44,444 bases of DNA from a virus. The notes beneath the pieces are model-generated. The model worked only from the letters and a program-made list of their open reading frames with translations. It did not search any database and had not been told where the DNA came from. The position numbers were made by a program, and so were the translations under genes. The stretch lies in IMG/VR virus record IMGVR_UViG_3300025679_000011, positions 1 through 44,444 of that record; one strand, given 5' to 3'. Positions within the stretch are counted from its first letter, which is position 1, and each line of letters begins with the position of its first letter. Below are positions 23,983 to 32,114 of this stretch, piece after piece.

Positions 23983-24260
23983 CATCAGAAGATAGAATTA
24001 CAATACGATTACGAGCATTTAAAAAACTACCTCTAAACCCCGATAAACTAACCGTTGAAGAGCTAAAGACATTCTTTTCAACCCCCGGCAACGTGGTCGA
24101 TCTCTCATTAGCTATACCATCCAGCAGTGACGGAACTATCCACATAAAATCATTGTTAGGCTCTTTCTCTCAATTAGAAGGCAGCGGGTACGATGGGGTT
24201 AATTTCAACTCGATCACTTTAGATAAAAAGAAAGAACCCACTATATTATTAAGGAACTAA
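23979..24260 (+). CDS. Early protein, unknown
   Basis: A 93-residue protein (MTSEDRITIRLRAFKKLPLN...), mixed alpha/beta, with no recognised motif. It is coupled to the preceding membrane protein by ATGA and is followed four bases later by another membrane protein gene. Confidence 0.65.
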   Translation: MTSEDRITIRLRAFKKLPLNPDKLTVEELKTFFSTPGNVVDLSLAIPSSSDGTIHIKSLLGSFSQLEGSGYDGVNFNSITLDKKKEPTILLRN

Positions 24261-24264
24261 GAGA

Positions 24265-24459
24265 ATGCTAAAAGTCAATATGGATTTAGATTTCGTGGAG
24301 TGCGTTATTTTATTGTCTGCCAGCATTCTTGCAGGCGCAATGCTGCTTTTTTTCTTTCATAACCACACAAAACTTATGGTCGACAATGCTTCATGCACCC
24401 TTAATTTCCCGCAAGAAGGCGGCGTTACTCAAGAGGAATCATCATGGATGCCACTTTAG
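24265..24459 (+). CDS. Small single-span membrane protein
   Basis: A 64-residue protein with one clear hydrophobic helix (FVECVILLSASILAGAMLLF) followed by HNHTK and a polar tail with one cysteine (NASCTLNF). The layout could suit an Rz-like or anchored peptide, but no lipobox is visible. It overlaps the next gene by 16 bases. Confidence 0.6.
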   Translation: MLKVNMDLDFVECVILLSASILAGAMLLFFFHNHTKLMVDNASCTLNFPQEGGVTQEESSWMPL

Positions 24460-24641
24460 AACAAAGACGAGATCTAATGGAAGTTTTCGATATCTTCACT
24501 AAAATATGTGGGGTAGAAACCGCAACCCAAATATTACGGGAACTAACATACGAGAAAATACACGAAGCAAAAGACCCGAGTCATATCGAAAGCATAGAAA
24601 ATAATTTGCTATTACAAGAATATACTTCGGAGTGTCTCTAA
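24444..24641 (+). CDS. Small helical protein, unknown
   Basis: A 65-residue acidic helical protein (MDATLEQRRDLMEVFDIFTK...). GAGGA precedes the ATG inside the upstream gene. No family is recognised. Confidence 0.6.
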   Translation: MDATLEQRRDLMEVFDIFTKICGVETATQILRELTYEKIHEAKDPSHIESIENNLLLQEYTSECL

Positions 24642-24642
24642 T

Positions 24643-24789
24643 ATGATCGCCGAAACCAGAGACGCCATTAGGCATACTTTAACAGAATTAGAAAGGCTAA
24701 AAGCCCATTTCGATATGTCTCTCTTACAACTTAGAGAAATGCTATTCATCATAGAATCCCTAGAGAAAGATTTAGGAGAGATAGGTTAA
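24643..24789 (+). CDS. Small coiled-coil protein
   Basis: A 48-residue protein with heptad-like leucines throughout (TLTELERLKAHFDMSLLQLR, MLFIIESLEKDL). It starts one base after the previous stop and its own stop shares an A with the next ATG. It is probably an oligomerising helix; the partner is unknown. Confidence 0.58.
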   Translation: MIAETRDAIRHTLTELERLKAHFDMSLLQLREMLFIIESLEKDLGEIG

Positions 24790-25127
24790 TGGCCGTGAGC
24801 TTGTGGATGACAGAGGAACCATGTGTAACTTGCGGTGTAATTAAACACGAAACCGAAAGTTTTAATTACACCTACAATTGCTCTACTCTGTGGTATCAAG
24901 TCTACCCACAGGCTAAGGCTATGGTAGACATAGACGGCCTAACCGGAGAGGATTCCATAAGAATACTAGACCATGCAATAGCAACGCTTGAATCTAATCC
25001 TGACTACTATCGACAATTTAATCCTAAAAATGCTTGGGGTAGTTACGAAGGGTTTGTAGTATTTTTGATGAAATTGTCAAGCCTTGCACAAAATAACCTT
25101 ACTCTAAAATGGGTGAGCTGCAGGTGA
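24789..25127 (+). CDS. Conserved phage protein with CxxC and NP-WG-Y motifs
   Basis: The 112-residue product has CVTC near residue 12, an ESFNYTYNCSTLWYQ segment, and a C-terminal YYRQFNPKNAWGSYEGF. This order matches a widespread phage family of unknown function seen in many unrelated phages. The cysteines may bind a metal. The gene overlaps the phosphoesterase start by GTGA, so the two may act together. Confidence 0.72.
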   Translation: MAVSLWMTEEPCVTCGVIKHETESFNYTYNCSTLWYQVYPQAKAMVDIDGLTGEDSIRILDHAIATLESNPDYYRQFNPKNAWGSYEGFVVFLMKLSSLAQNNLTLKWVSCR

Positions 25128-25627
25128 ACACAGTGTATTTTATAGCTGATACCCACTTCGGGCATAAAAACATTATCACTATGCACGATGTGAAACCACA
25201 CAGGCCCTTTGAGAGCATCCAGGAGCACGACGAAGCTTTAGTTGATGCCTGGAACTCTACGGTAAATAAAAAAGATACTGTGTGGCACCTGGGCGATTTT
25301 AGCCTAGGTGGTGTCGAGGGCTTAAAAACTGCAGGTAGGTTGAATGGCTTTAAAAAATTGGTTCTGGGTAATCACGATACGAGACCCACACAAGAATACC
25401 TAGAATATTTTACGAAGCTGTACGGGGCTGCAATTTATAAAAATTTTGTACTGACACATATTCCTGTACACCCTAATAATTTCCCTAGATTTGATGGGAA
25501 TATACACGGACATCTGCATAGTGAAAATGAATATAGTACGTCTTATTTCAGTGTTTCCGTGGAAAAATTAAATAATTTTAAACCGATATCTTTTGAAGAA
25601 TTATATTATAAGTGGAGGTCAAGATGA
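25124..25627 (+). CDS. Calcineurin-like metallophosphoesterase
   Basis: The 167-residue product has all motifs of the family: FIADTHFGH (D9, H11), WHLGDFSLGG, VLGNHDTR, LTHIPVH and NIHGHLH, which bind two metal ions. It hydrolyses a phosphoester; small phage members of this group act on cyclic or modified nucleotides or RNA ends, but the substrate is not predictable here. GTG 25124 fits the overlap with the previous stop and has GGTGAG upstream; ATG 25109 is the alternative. It lies amid possible anti-defence genes, so removal of a nucleotide signal is worth considering. Confidence 0.88.
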   Translation: MNTVYFIADTHFGHKNIITMHDVKPHRPFESIQEHDEALVDAWNSTVNKKDTVWHLGDFSLGGVEGLKTAGRLNGFKKLVLGNHDTRPTQEYLEYFTKLYGAAIYKNFVLTHIPVHPNNFPRFDGNIHGHLHSENEYSTSYFSVSVEKLNNFKPISFEELYYKWRSR

Positions 25628-25752
25628 CTAAATACGCAGCTTTAGTGATTCTAGCTTGTTTTATTATAGCGTTAGCAAGTGTCCGATATTTAGGACGAGA
25701 TAATATCGTAGAAGAAACGGCCTTAAATGTGATCAAACTCGGTGTTGAATGA
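25624..25752 (+). CDS. Small single-span membrane protein
   Basis: A 42-residue protein with an N-terminal helix (YAALVILACFIIALASV) and a tail RYLGRDNIVEETALNVIKLG. The D-N-x-x-E-E-x-A pattern after one membrane span recurs in small phage proteins of unknown role. GGAGG precedes ATG 25624, and ATGA overlaps join it to both neighbours. Confidence 0.65.
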   Translation: MTKYAALVILACFIIALASVRYLGRDNIVEETALNVIKLGVE

Positions 25753-25937
25753 ATCTTATAGAGCTTATGCGAACAAAGAGCGTATATGATAAATTTCGCC
25801 GCAAAGATTGGAATAACGGTGAATACTGTTATTTCGCTTACGGTACTTTCTATCATGTAACCTTTTTTGCAGAAGACCACAAAAGAATTAAAATACCCGA
25901 TATGTTGGCAAATGATTGGAGCCTAGCTAAACCATGA
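25749..25937 (+). CDS. DW-motif small protein 6
   Basis: A 62-residue protein, MNLIELMRTKSVYDKFRRKD, with RRKDW as the R-x-x-W element and PDMLANDWSLAKP at the end. It clearly belongs with the group at 22201-23603 despite lying about 2 kb further on. It overlaps both neighbours by ATGA. Confidence 0.55.
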   Translation: MNLIELMRTKSVYDKFRRKDWNNGEYCYFAYGTFYHVTFFAEDHKRIKIPDMLANDWSLAKP

Positions 25938-26269
25938 ACTTAGACAAACTCGTTTCGTTTTATAGTAGATTTTTAACTAATAAATATCACGCAGAACCGT
26001 TGTCGGAAGTAGCGGAACACATACTTTTGGATTTTACGGAGTGGTTGCAAAATCATTACAACATACAAGTAAAACCACACTCTTATCTAAATAACCCCTT
26101 GGACCTAGATTTTTGGGGGCCTTTGGATATAGCAGACAGGCGTAGACTTTTAAAAGAGAAATACGGAATTTACATAGGGGCCGATTTAGGCTGTGTGGAT
26201 TGTGCAAATATTGCATCACTAGGAGAACAAGTTTCAAAATTAAAATCGGAATTGGACGATTTGTTATGA
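25934..26269 (+). CDS. Early protein, unknown
   Basis: A 111-residue protein (MNLDKLVSFYSRFLTNKYHA...) with one CVDC pair and a C-terminal helix of coiled-coil type (LGEQVSKLKSELDDLL). It starts in an ATGA overlap and ends in one. No family is recognised. Confidence 0.65.
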   Translation: MNLDKLVSFYSRFLTNKYHAEPLSEVAEHILLDFTEWLQNHYNIQVKPHSYLNNPLDLDFWGPLDIADRRRLLKEKYGIYIGADLGCVDCANIASLGEQVSKLKSELDDLL

Positions 26270-26481
26270 GAATAAAACAAATAATTTCCCAAATCAGACG
26301 GGATTTTACAGCTATTTATGAGTGTGAATGGTGCGGGCACGAAGGGCAGGCAGAGGGCTATGACGATGATAATTTCCATCTTAAAGCAATCCCTAGTTTT
26401 GTCTGTCCCGATTGTGGAAAAGGTGTTCACGAATCGTATAGGCCACTTCGCACAAAATATCCTGCAGGCTATCAAGTTTAG
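26266..26481 (+). CDS. Zinc-ribbon protein
   Basis: The 71-residue product has two CxxC knuckles, CEWCGHE and CPDCGKG, separated by an acidic EGYDDDNFH segment and followed by RPLRTKYPAGYQV. This layout is known from small phage proteins of unknown function. It probably binds one zinc ion. ATG 26266 is chosen over the in-frame ATG at 26200, which lies inside the previous gene. It is the last gene of the rightward operon. Confidence 0.75.
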   Translation: MRIKQIISQIRRDFTAIYECEWCGHEGQAEGYDDDNFHLKAIPSFVCPDCGKGVHESYRPLRTKYPAGYQV

Positions 26482-26526
26482 TGCGTGAAAATATACATAA
26501 AATAAATTATGAAAATAAAACCAAGT

Positions 26527-26560
26527 GAAAAAAAAGCGAGTAAGCCTAAGCCTACTCGCC
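26527..26560 (-). terminator. Rho-independent terminator of the late transcript
   Basis: Read leftward, GCGAGTA and TACTCGC form a stem (26553-26559 and 26536-26542) followed by a run of eight T residues. It lies just after the stop of the last late gene and would end the long leftward transcript. Rightward, it lacks a T-run. Confidence 0.82.
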
Positions 26561-26566
26561 AGTCAA

Positions 26567-27676
26567 TTACAATGCAGTAGCGGCCACAGGAGCGGGAAGC
26601 AAAGAAGCGCGAAGTCTTAAAGCCACAAGCTCTTCATGTTCGCGTTGTAGATGGTCACGGACGCGGTTTTCATCAATCTGTCGAATCAAGCTATCTGTCT
26701 TGTTGCCGGTTTCGATAACAAGTAGACGCTGTTCACAACAACACTCAGCGATAGCAGCCTGAATCGCAGCTGTATTAACTGCAGCAGTCAAGGCGGCATC
26801 TTTCGCATTAACCACGGCAGCAAGAGCGGCAGCAGCGGCATTGGCTGTTGCAAGCACTGTAGCAGCGGCGGCGTTCATGTTTGCGTTGATCACTGCATCT
26901 TTCGCATTGATCATAGCTGTCATTTGAATCGCGCCGGTATTTCTATCAGCTTGTGATTCTAAACGACCAAAACCACTGCATAGTGAGGCTTGAATAGCGG
27001 CGGTGTTGTTTGCAGCTTGAAGCAATGAATCGCGGAAATTACCGTTTGTATTTTCAACGATGCGAGCTGTTTCAAGAGCACCTTGCAGAAGGATATCTTT
27101 TGAACTTAAGCTTACATTGTGATTGATACTTCCGGTATTTTTGCAGCTATCTAGCAAAATATCAGATTTACTTGAAGCTACAGCCAAACCTGTTGCAGCG
27201 GCAGAAGTAGCCACACCAAGATTAATGGTAGCCGTGTCTTGTGCGCCTTGCAAAAGAATAGCGGCGGCGCTGTCTTTCGTAGCTGCATAATTGCCAAAAC
27301 CATAACTATCAGTTTTTCCAGCATTATATAAACCAAACTTTTCAGTTGTGTTTACATTCTTGTCGCCTTGTCCGTCCACGTTAGCGCGTGTTTCTACGCC
27401 TTCGCTGCGTGTTGCGTTAAGGTTTTGGAAACCGAATCTTTCGATTTCTGCTCGGCCTTCAACGCCTTCACTGCGTGTCGCATTCAAATTTTGAAAACCG
27501 AAACGTTCGATTTCTCCATTCGTTTGGACGCCGTTGGAATAAATATCGCCTTGGACTTTTTTAGAATCTCTGTCAGCTTGAGCGGCTGCAGCGTTTGCTT
27601 GAGCGGTTGCAGTTGCATTAAGAAAATTTTGTGTGGCTTGAAGCTCTTCGGACGAGGAGCAATGTTCAGTTGTCAT
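26567..27676 (-). CDS. Repeat-rich Ala/Asn protein, unknown, end of late operon
   Basis: The 369-residue product has 22-residue repeats near residues 55-100 (IERFGFQNLNATRSEGVE appears twice). A long Ala/Asn/Thr-rich region with regular small residues follows, and then a C-terminal segment AECCCEQRLLVIETGNKTDS and a helix DENRVRDHLQREHEELVALR. The periodicity suggests an elongated coiled or fibrous virion protein. AGGAAA precedes the ATG. I have seen the cysteine-rich C-terminal pattern in other phage proteins but know no function. Confidence 0.72.
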   Translation of the reverse strand: MTTEHCSSSEELQATQNFLNATATAQANAAAAQADRDSKKVQGDIYSNGVQTNGEIERFGFQNLNATRSEGVEGRAEIERFGFQNLNATRSEGVETRANVDGQGDKNVNTTEKFGLYNAGKTDSYGFGNYAATKDSAAAILLQGAQDTATINLGVATSAAATGLAVASSKSDILLDSCKNTGSINHNVSLSSKDILLQGALETARIVENTNGNFRDSLLQAANNTAAIQASLCSGFGRLESQADRNTGAIQMTAMINAKDAVINANMNAAAATVLATANAAAAALAAVVNAKDAALTAAVNTAAIQAAIAECCCEQRLLVIETGNKTDSLIRQIDENRVRDHLQREHEELVALRLRASLLPAPVAATAL

Positions 27677-27700
27677 GATGTTTTTCCTATTCTAGAAGGG

Positions 27701-27733
27701 AAGGAGTAGATTTGCGTTTCCAATCTACTCCTT
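27701..27733. other. Perfect 12-bp hairpin between two late genes
   Basis: AAGGAGTAGATT at 27701-27712 pairs exactly with 27722-27733 over a 9-base loop. It lies between the fibre gene stop and the ribosome site of the last late gene. It lacks a T-run in either direction, so it may be an attenuator, RNA processing site or stability element that sets a different level for the last gene. Confidence 0.7.
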
Positions 27734-27757
27734 ATCCTGCACTTAACAATAGGCCCA

Positions 27758-28876
27758 TCAATTAGCGATAAGCTCAGCCGAGAAAAATATTTGTGAGGGG
27801 TCTGTAGGTGTGGATATAAAAGTCGACCCGCTATTTTGTACCGCAAAATCTATATAGTCAGTAGACCCGTTTAAAAACACATTATCAGAAACACAAACTT
27901 GTTGCGGCATGTTTGCAGTAACCGAAGCCCACGCCGCGCCATTTAACCGCATTCTTAAACCTAAATTGCCACTTGCGCCTTGCCCAAAAAATCCGCAAGA
28001 AATACGGTAGTACCCAGCAACTTGCGGGACGAAACGCGAAGTTCCGGTATTAAATGCGCTTGTTAAGTCATAAGATTTAACCGGGAAATTTACTAGTGTA
28101 ACGGTTGAAGTCGGGAATGTTTGACCTGTTCCAGCACTTACATAGTATCTTGCAATTACTGAGGTGTGGCCCGTGACATTTTGAGCGATATTCATAGCGA
28201 GTAGAGTAGAGGTGTATGCTGTACCCACAGAAACACCGGAGAATACGGTCGAAATTGCGCCTGGGGTCCCTGCTGATAAGTAATACTGCGAACCTGGGGT
28301 TAGTCCAGTTACTACGCTGCACAAGCTTCCTGTAGCATAAACGCGCGTATTTGTAACATCTGCGAAGCCAATGACGTTTTGAGCCGCAGTTCCATTTGCC
28401 AACGCTGGAAAATATGCAGTCCCATTGAAATATACCGCCATCCCTTGTGTGACTGAACTATCAAAAGTCACATCGTCGTAGATGATTTTAAGTGCATCTA
28501 AATCACGGATACGCCATGACCCCGCAGTCGGAGGCGTTGTGGTATTAGAATTAATTAGCGATTGATAAACCACACCAGAATCTATGCAATAGGACCACAT
28601 AGCGTAAGGAAAAGGCGAACCCTGGTTATTAGGGGAAGTGATAAAGTTAGGAATGCCGATTTGCTGATATTGTTGCAAAGCACTCGTGACGTCAAACATG
28701 GCTTGGTTAAACGTCACACGAGGAACCGCTAAACCGCCAGAGCCAAGCGCTGTCGAATAACCTACCGGGAACCCGCTCTGATAACTCACAGTGCCGCTTA
28801 TCTGTGTGGGTAAAGGGATGGGCGACACGTTGCCGGAAATTGCCCAAGGGTAATAGAAATACGGTAAGGCTGCCAT
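27758..28876 (-). CDS. Tail fibre / receptor-binding protein
   Basis: The 372-residue product follows the baseplate genes, the usual place of the fibre. The N-terminus (ALPYFYYPWAISGNVSPIPL) probably docks on the baseplate. The C-terminal 130 residues (SYDLTSAFNTGTSRFVPQVA, GYYRISCGFFGQGASGNLGL, IFFSAELIAN) resemble C1q/TNF-like jelly-roll domains that tip phage fibres. It would bind the host surface. Confidence 0.75.
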   Translation of the reverse strand: MAALPYFYYPWAISGNVSPIPLPTQISGTVSYQSGFPVGYSTALGSGGLAVPRVTFNQAMFDVTSALQQYQQIGIPNFITSPNNQGSPFPYAMWSYCIDSGVVYQSLINSNTTTPPTAGSWRIRDLDALKIIYDDVTFDSSVTQGMAVYFNGTAYFPALANGTAAQNVIGFADVTNTRVYATGSLCSVVTGLTPGSQYYLSAGTPGAISTVFSGVSVGTAYTSTLLAMNIAQNVTGHTSVIARYYVSAGTGQTFPTSTVTLVNFPVKSYDLTSAFNTGTSRFVPQVAGYYRISCGFFGQGASGNLGLRMRLNGAAWASVTANMPQQVCVSDNVFLNGSTDYIDFAVQNSGSTFISTPTDPSQIFFSAELIAN

Positions 28877-28878
28877 GG

Positions 28879-29556
28879 TTAAGACCCTCTTATAAATATG
28901 CCATTATCAAAGTTTTGTGGATTATCGAAGCTAAACACACTTGCGGGGTCGATTACTATATTTAATCCGACAGCGGCAGGGCGTGGTAATAAATCGAAAG
29001 TCGTTAGGGCGCTAATCATGCCCGCTGATAATTCAGCCGTAAAAACATATGTCATGGTCATATTAAGATTATCGAGAACGTACGCCGTCCCCTGATAATT
29101 TTCAAAACCATTAAATACTGTAGCCAAAAAAGCATTTATGCTTGTTACGTCACCGCGCGTTGTTAATTGAAAATAACGCAATTTCAAAATTAAAATTTGT
29201 TCTGGCAAAGTCAAAGTGATTGAGGTATCGCCGTTCGTGAAATTCCCGTTGTCGAAATTAAAGAAACTTGAATCGTCGAATCCCCAAATGGGCTTACCCG
29301 CTGGATCAGGGGATGCGTCAATTTGTAAAGGTAAGCCCAATATAATGGACCAAACAGACGCACCGAAAGCGTTAAAATCTGGGCTGTATAGATTAAAGAC
29401 ATTATCGAACCAATTAAACCAAAAGTCTTTACTATTCACATCGAAAAATGTTTGTTCGTTATTTACTAAAGCTTGTAAATTTGTGGCTTGATTATACTGC
29501 CACAGTAAAACCGCGCGTAAATCCGCTGCGTAATCGAATTCTTGGATTGTGGCCAT
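28879..29556 (-). CDS. Baseplate protein, DUF2612 type
   Basis: This 225-residue protein follows the J-like wedge gene. It shows the DUF2612 features: YAADLRAVLLWQYNQA at the start, a central LTLPEQILILKLRYFQLTTR, and INAFLATVF. Such proteins link wedge to fibre, like gpI of P2. Its ATG shares an A with the upstream stop (TAATG). FDNGNFTNGDT and FDNGIFIRGS are short repeated turns near the middle and the end. Confidence 0.78.
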   Translation of the reverse strand: MATIQEFDYAADLRAVLLWQYNQATNLQALVNNEQTFFDVNSKDFWFNWFDNVFNLYSPDFNAFGASVWSIILGLPLQIDASPDPAGKPIWGFDDSSFFNFDNGNFTNGDTSITLTLPEQILILKLRYFQLTTRGDVTSINAFLATVFNGFENYQGTAYVLDNLNMTMTYVFTAELSAGMISALTTFDLLPRPAAVGLNIVIDPASVFSFDNPQNFDNGIFIRGS

Positions 29557-31049
29557 TATGTCACGACCGTAATCACACCGCCGGTCAGTGTGGGTTGCTG
29601 ATAGATGAAATTCGTTATCGGCGTACTAACCGTCGGAGTGGTGGGGGACAAAGCTATAAAACAATTGGTCACGACCAAACCAGGGACTTGAGCGTTTACC
29701 GCCCCCGCTATCTCAAAAGCTGAAACAGTAGCGCCGATGGTGAAACCCACATACCCCGGAACCTGACCCGCTGCATACGCTGCAATGGCGGCCTGTACAA
29801 GCGCCACAGGGTCGCCAACGAACGTACTTGGAACCGTGACATCCACAAGGATATTGATAGGGATTGGTGTGGGTACGTCGAAACTCACCGGGTATATCTG
29901 CCCGCTGTATGGGTCGGTTACGTTGATTGTTTGAGGCCCATATGGAGCAGACCCGGGGCCGGTACTCCAATTTGCGCCAGCGCTTTTGTTTGCAAGTAAA
30001 ACCTGAGCTACTTGTAAAAGAAACGCTTCACTATACGCCGTATTCGGCAAAGGGTTATTAACTGTAGACCAGCCGCTCACAGACGTCACAATCGTGGTGA
30101 GCGTGTTTGCGGCCTGTGCTGGGGCTGTGCTTAGTAATGCTTGAAAAATGCCCGAGCCGTTGCCTGTCTGGTCTATCTCAATCGGAGCTAAAGACTTATA
30201 TACATTCGTACCGTCGGACACTTCGGAGCCTGCAGGAATGACCGTACCCGGTGCCCCAGTAACCACACAAACAACTTGAAGCAAGACCAGAGGCGCGGAG
30301 TTTGTCACGCATACATAAATCGAATGTGGGAGCATAGACACGCCGTTTATGGTTACGGTAGATGCTGTGACATTCTCTTGAAACGTTAAACTTGTGACGC
30401 CGATATTAAGACCGTATAACGCGGATTGAATTGCAAGCGGTAGGGCTGTTCCTTGCAAAGCGAGCGTATTTTGGCGCAATGCGCGCACGGCGGCATCACT
30501 TTGGGCTGCAGTACCCACAGTACCGGGCACCGTGTTTGTCACTGTCTCCCAACCGAAAACGCCCGTTTGTATTTGTGTCAGCGTGGCTACCGGGACGGCA
30601 ATAGGGCCTAGCGTGGTCGCTTGAAAAATCCCTGTTGCCGTTCCGCCTGAGCCTATAGTGATAATACTTACAGGGCTAAAGCTATCACCAGAGGTGGTCA
30701 AAGCTACAACACTGGTGGGAATGATAGTACCGGCTATCCCGGTGACAGTCGCGAGGACCTGAGAATATGTGGACGGCGCGCGCTGGCCGCCGAGCAAAGC
30801 CCAAATAGCATCTAGGAAGACGCCGCCCGCAATATTCGGGTTTATTTGATTTGCTAGCTCTGCGTTGTTTGTGATGAGCGCAATGCGTTCCGCTGCAAAA
30901 AGAGCTATCAACGCGCCTTGCGGGGTGCCGGGGTCAATCACTAAATCAGACCCAAACGCAGTTAAAAACTCGGTTTGTACATCTGCGAGAACTTGCGAAG
31001 TGTCAGGAACAATCGTACCCGAGTCGTCTATATACTCATACAGTGCCAC
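29556..31049 (-). CDS. Baseplate J-like wedge protein
   Basis: The 497-residue product matches the J-like family of contractile tails. The N-terminal segment FLTAFGSDLVIDPGTPQGAL and GVFLDAIWALLGGQRAPSTY are typical, with AAQSDAAVRALRQNTLALQG in the middle and a beta-rich rest. It forms the wedge that clamps the sheath to the baseplate. Its ATG lies 14 bases inside the end of the gp25-like gene. Confidence 0.88.
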   Translation of the reverse strand: MALYEYIDDSGTIVPDTSQVLADVQTEFLTAFGSDLVIDPGTPQGALIALFAAERIALITNNAELANQINPNIAGGVFLDAIWALLGGQRAPSTYSQVLATVTGIAGTIIPTSVVALTTSGDSFSPVSIITIGSGGTATGIFQATTLGPIAVPVATLTQIQTGVFGWETVTNTVPGTVGTAAQSDAAVRALRQNTLALQGTALPLAIQSALYGLNIGVTSLTFQENVTASTVTINGVSMLPHSIYVCVTNSAPLVLLQVVCVVTGAPGTVIPAGSEVSDGTNVYKSLAPIEIDQTGNGSGIFQALLSTAPAQAANTLTTIVTSVSGWSTVNNPLPNTAYSEAFLLQVAQVLLANKSAGANWSTGPGSAPYGPQTINVTDPYSGQIYPVSFDVPTPIPINILVDVTVPSTFVGDPVALVQAAIAAYAAGQVPGYVGFTIGATVSAFEIAGAVNAQVPGLVVTNCFIALSPTTPTVSTPITNFIYQQPTLTGGVITVVT

Positions 31050-31410
31050 GAATAACCCCCTCGCCGTAAATTGTGAGAATTCTTGCGGTGTAGATTAACA
31101 CAGACCCTTGTTGTGTAGTGTCTATACTTAGCACGTCTGCCACGCCGGGCACCTGCTCTAGCGTGAGCTGCAGGGCCGCCCGCCACTGAGGGATATTGGG
31201 GACGCCTATCCACAGCAATTGGAAGTTGGGCAGACCCAACCCGGTTTGGAAAATGCACTCGCCTAGTTGGGTACGGGCTGCATTCTGACAAGCATAAAGC
31301 ACCGCTTGAACCCCCGAGCCTATAGCTAGATTACCATCCGAGCCTATGAAAATATCATTAACCCCCGCGTAAGCGGTCTGGGTTGTGGTAGTAGCGAAAC
31401 TTTGTGTCAT
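31036..31410 (-). CDS. Baseplate wedge protein, gp25-like (probable)
   Basis: The 124-residue product has the size, position and central segment (ARTQLGECIFQTGLGLPNFQ) of simplified gp25-like wedge subunits that initiate sheath assembly. GSGVQAVLYACQNAA and VPGVADVLSID are also in keeping with the family. It lies between the spike and J-like genes, as in Pam3-type baseplates. Confidence 0.72.
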   Translation of the reverse strand: MTQSFATTTTQTAYAGVNDIFIGSDGNLAIGSGVQAVLYACQNAARTQLGECIFQTGLGLPNFQLLWIGVPNIPQWRAALQLTLEQVPGVADVLSIDTTQQGSVLIYTARILTIYGEGVIRGTV

Positions 31411-32114
31411 GGTGTGATAGTCCCTGTGGCTACGATGCTCGCTGCGTTTCCAGTAATGGCAAGCGATGGAGACGCGCTTGAGTTAATCTCGACAGTGCTT
31501 GTAGAGTTAATCGTCAAGTCCCCTGTGATGTCAAACGTTCCAGTGACCGCGCCTGTGACTGATAAGCCGCCTTGCACAGTCAACGCACCCACAACAGTAA
31601 TGGGGCCGGTTAAAATAATGCCCGTTTCAGAAATCGCGATACTTACTGTTCCGTCTTTTGTCTGTAAAACGGCTGAGCCGTCATTAATCGGATTTATCGT
31701 ATATCCTGATAAAATAGCCGGGATAAAAATAGAATCAGAGAAATTTTTCTTCCTCAAGCCACTGGGCGGAGTCTCTTTGAAATTCTGTATGTATGTGGAT
31801 ATATCCCGGTCATTCGCGAGTATCCAACCTAGATCGCCTTCTGCTACCGGGAAGCTCAAAAGTATATTTCCACCGCCCATTTGTTGCACTGGGATACTTG
31901 CAAGGGGGGCACGTGAGATAGCCGTTTCATCACTCGATAGCATCATAATCAAGGGCTGAACGTCGACGGTCATCGGCGGCCCTGCATTCACTGCCACTAC
32001 TTGAGCGGGGAGCATTCCGTCCATATTTTGCACAAGCTTATTTAGGGCCACGCGGAACGCGCCTACGAGCGTTTCTAAATTTGCAGGGTCTAAAGATGGA
32101 TTATAATTTGTCAT
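31407..32114 (-). CDS. Baseplate spike, Gp138-type
   Basis: The 235-residue product has an OB-fold N-terminal domain (GMLPAQVVAVNAGPPMTVDV, VAEGDLGWILANDRDI) typical of the Gp138 family. The C-terminal half is a regular beta repeat (TGPITVVGALTVQGGLSVTG and so on) that would form a trimeric needle. It pierces the outer membrane on contraction. It overlaps both neighbours by ATGA-type junctions. Confidence 0.85.
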   Translation of the reverse strand: MTNYNPSLDPANLETLVGAFRVALNKLVQNMDGMLPAQVVAVNAGPPMTVDVQPLIMMLSSDETAISRAPLASIPVQQMGGGNILLSFPVAEGDLGWILANDRDISTYIQNFKETPPSGLRKKNFSDSIFIPAILSGYTINPINDGSAVLQTKDGTVSIAISETGIILTGPITVVGALTVQGGLSVTGAVTGTFDITGDLTINSTSTVEINSSASPSLAITGNAASIVATGTITP

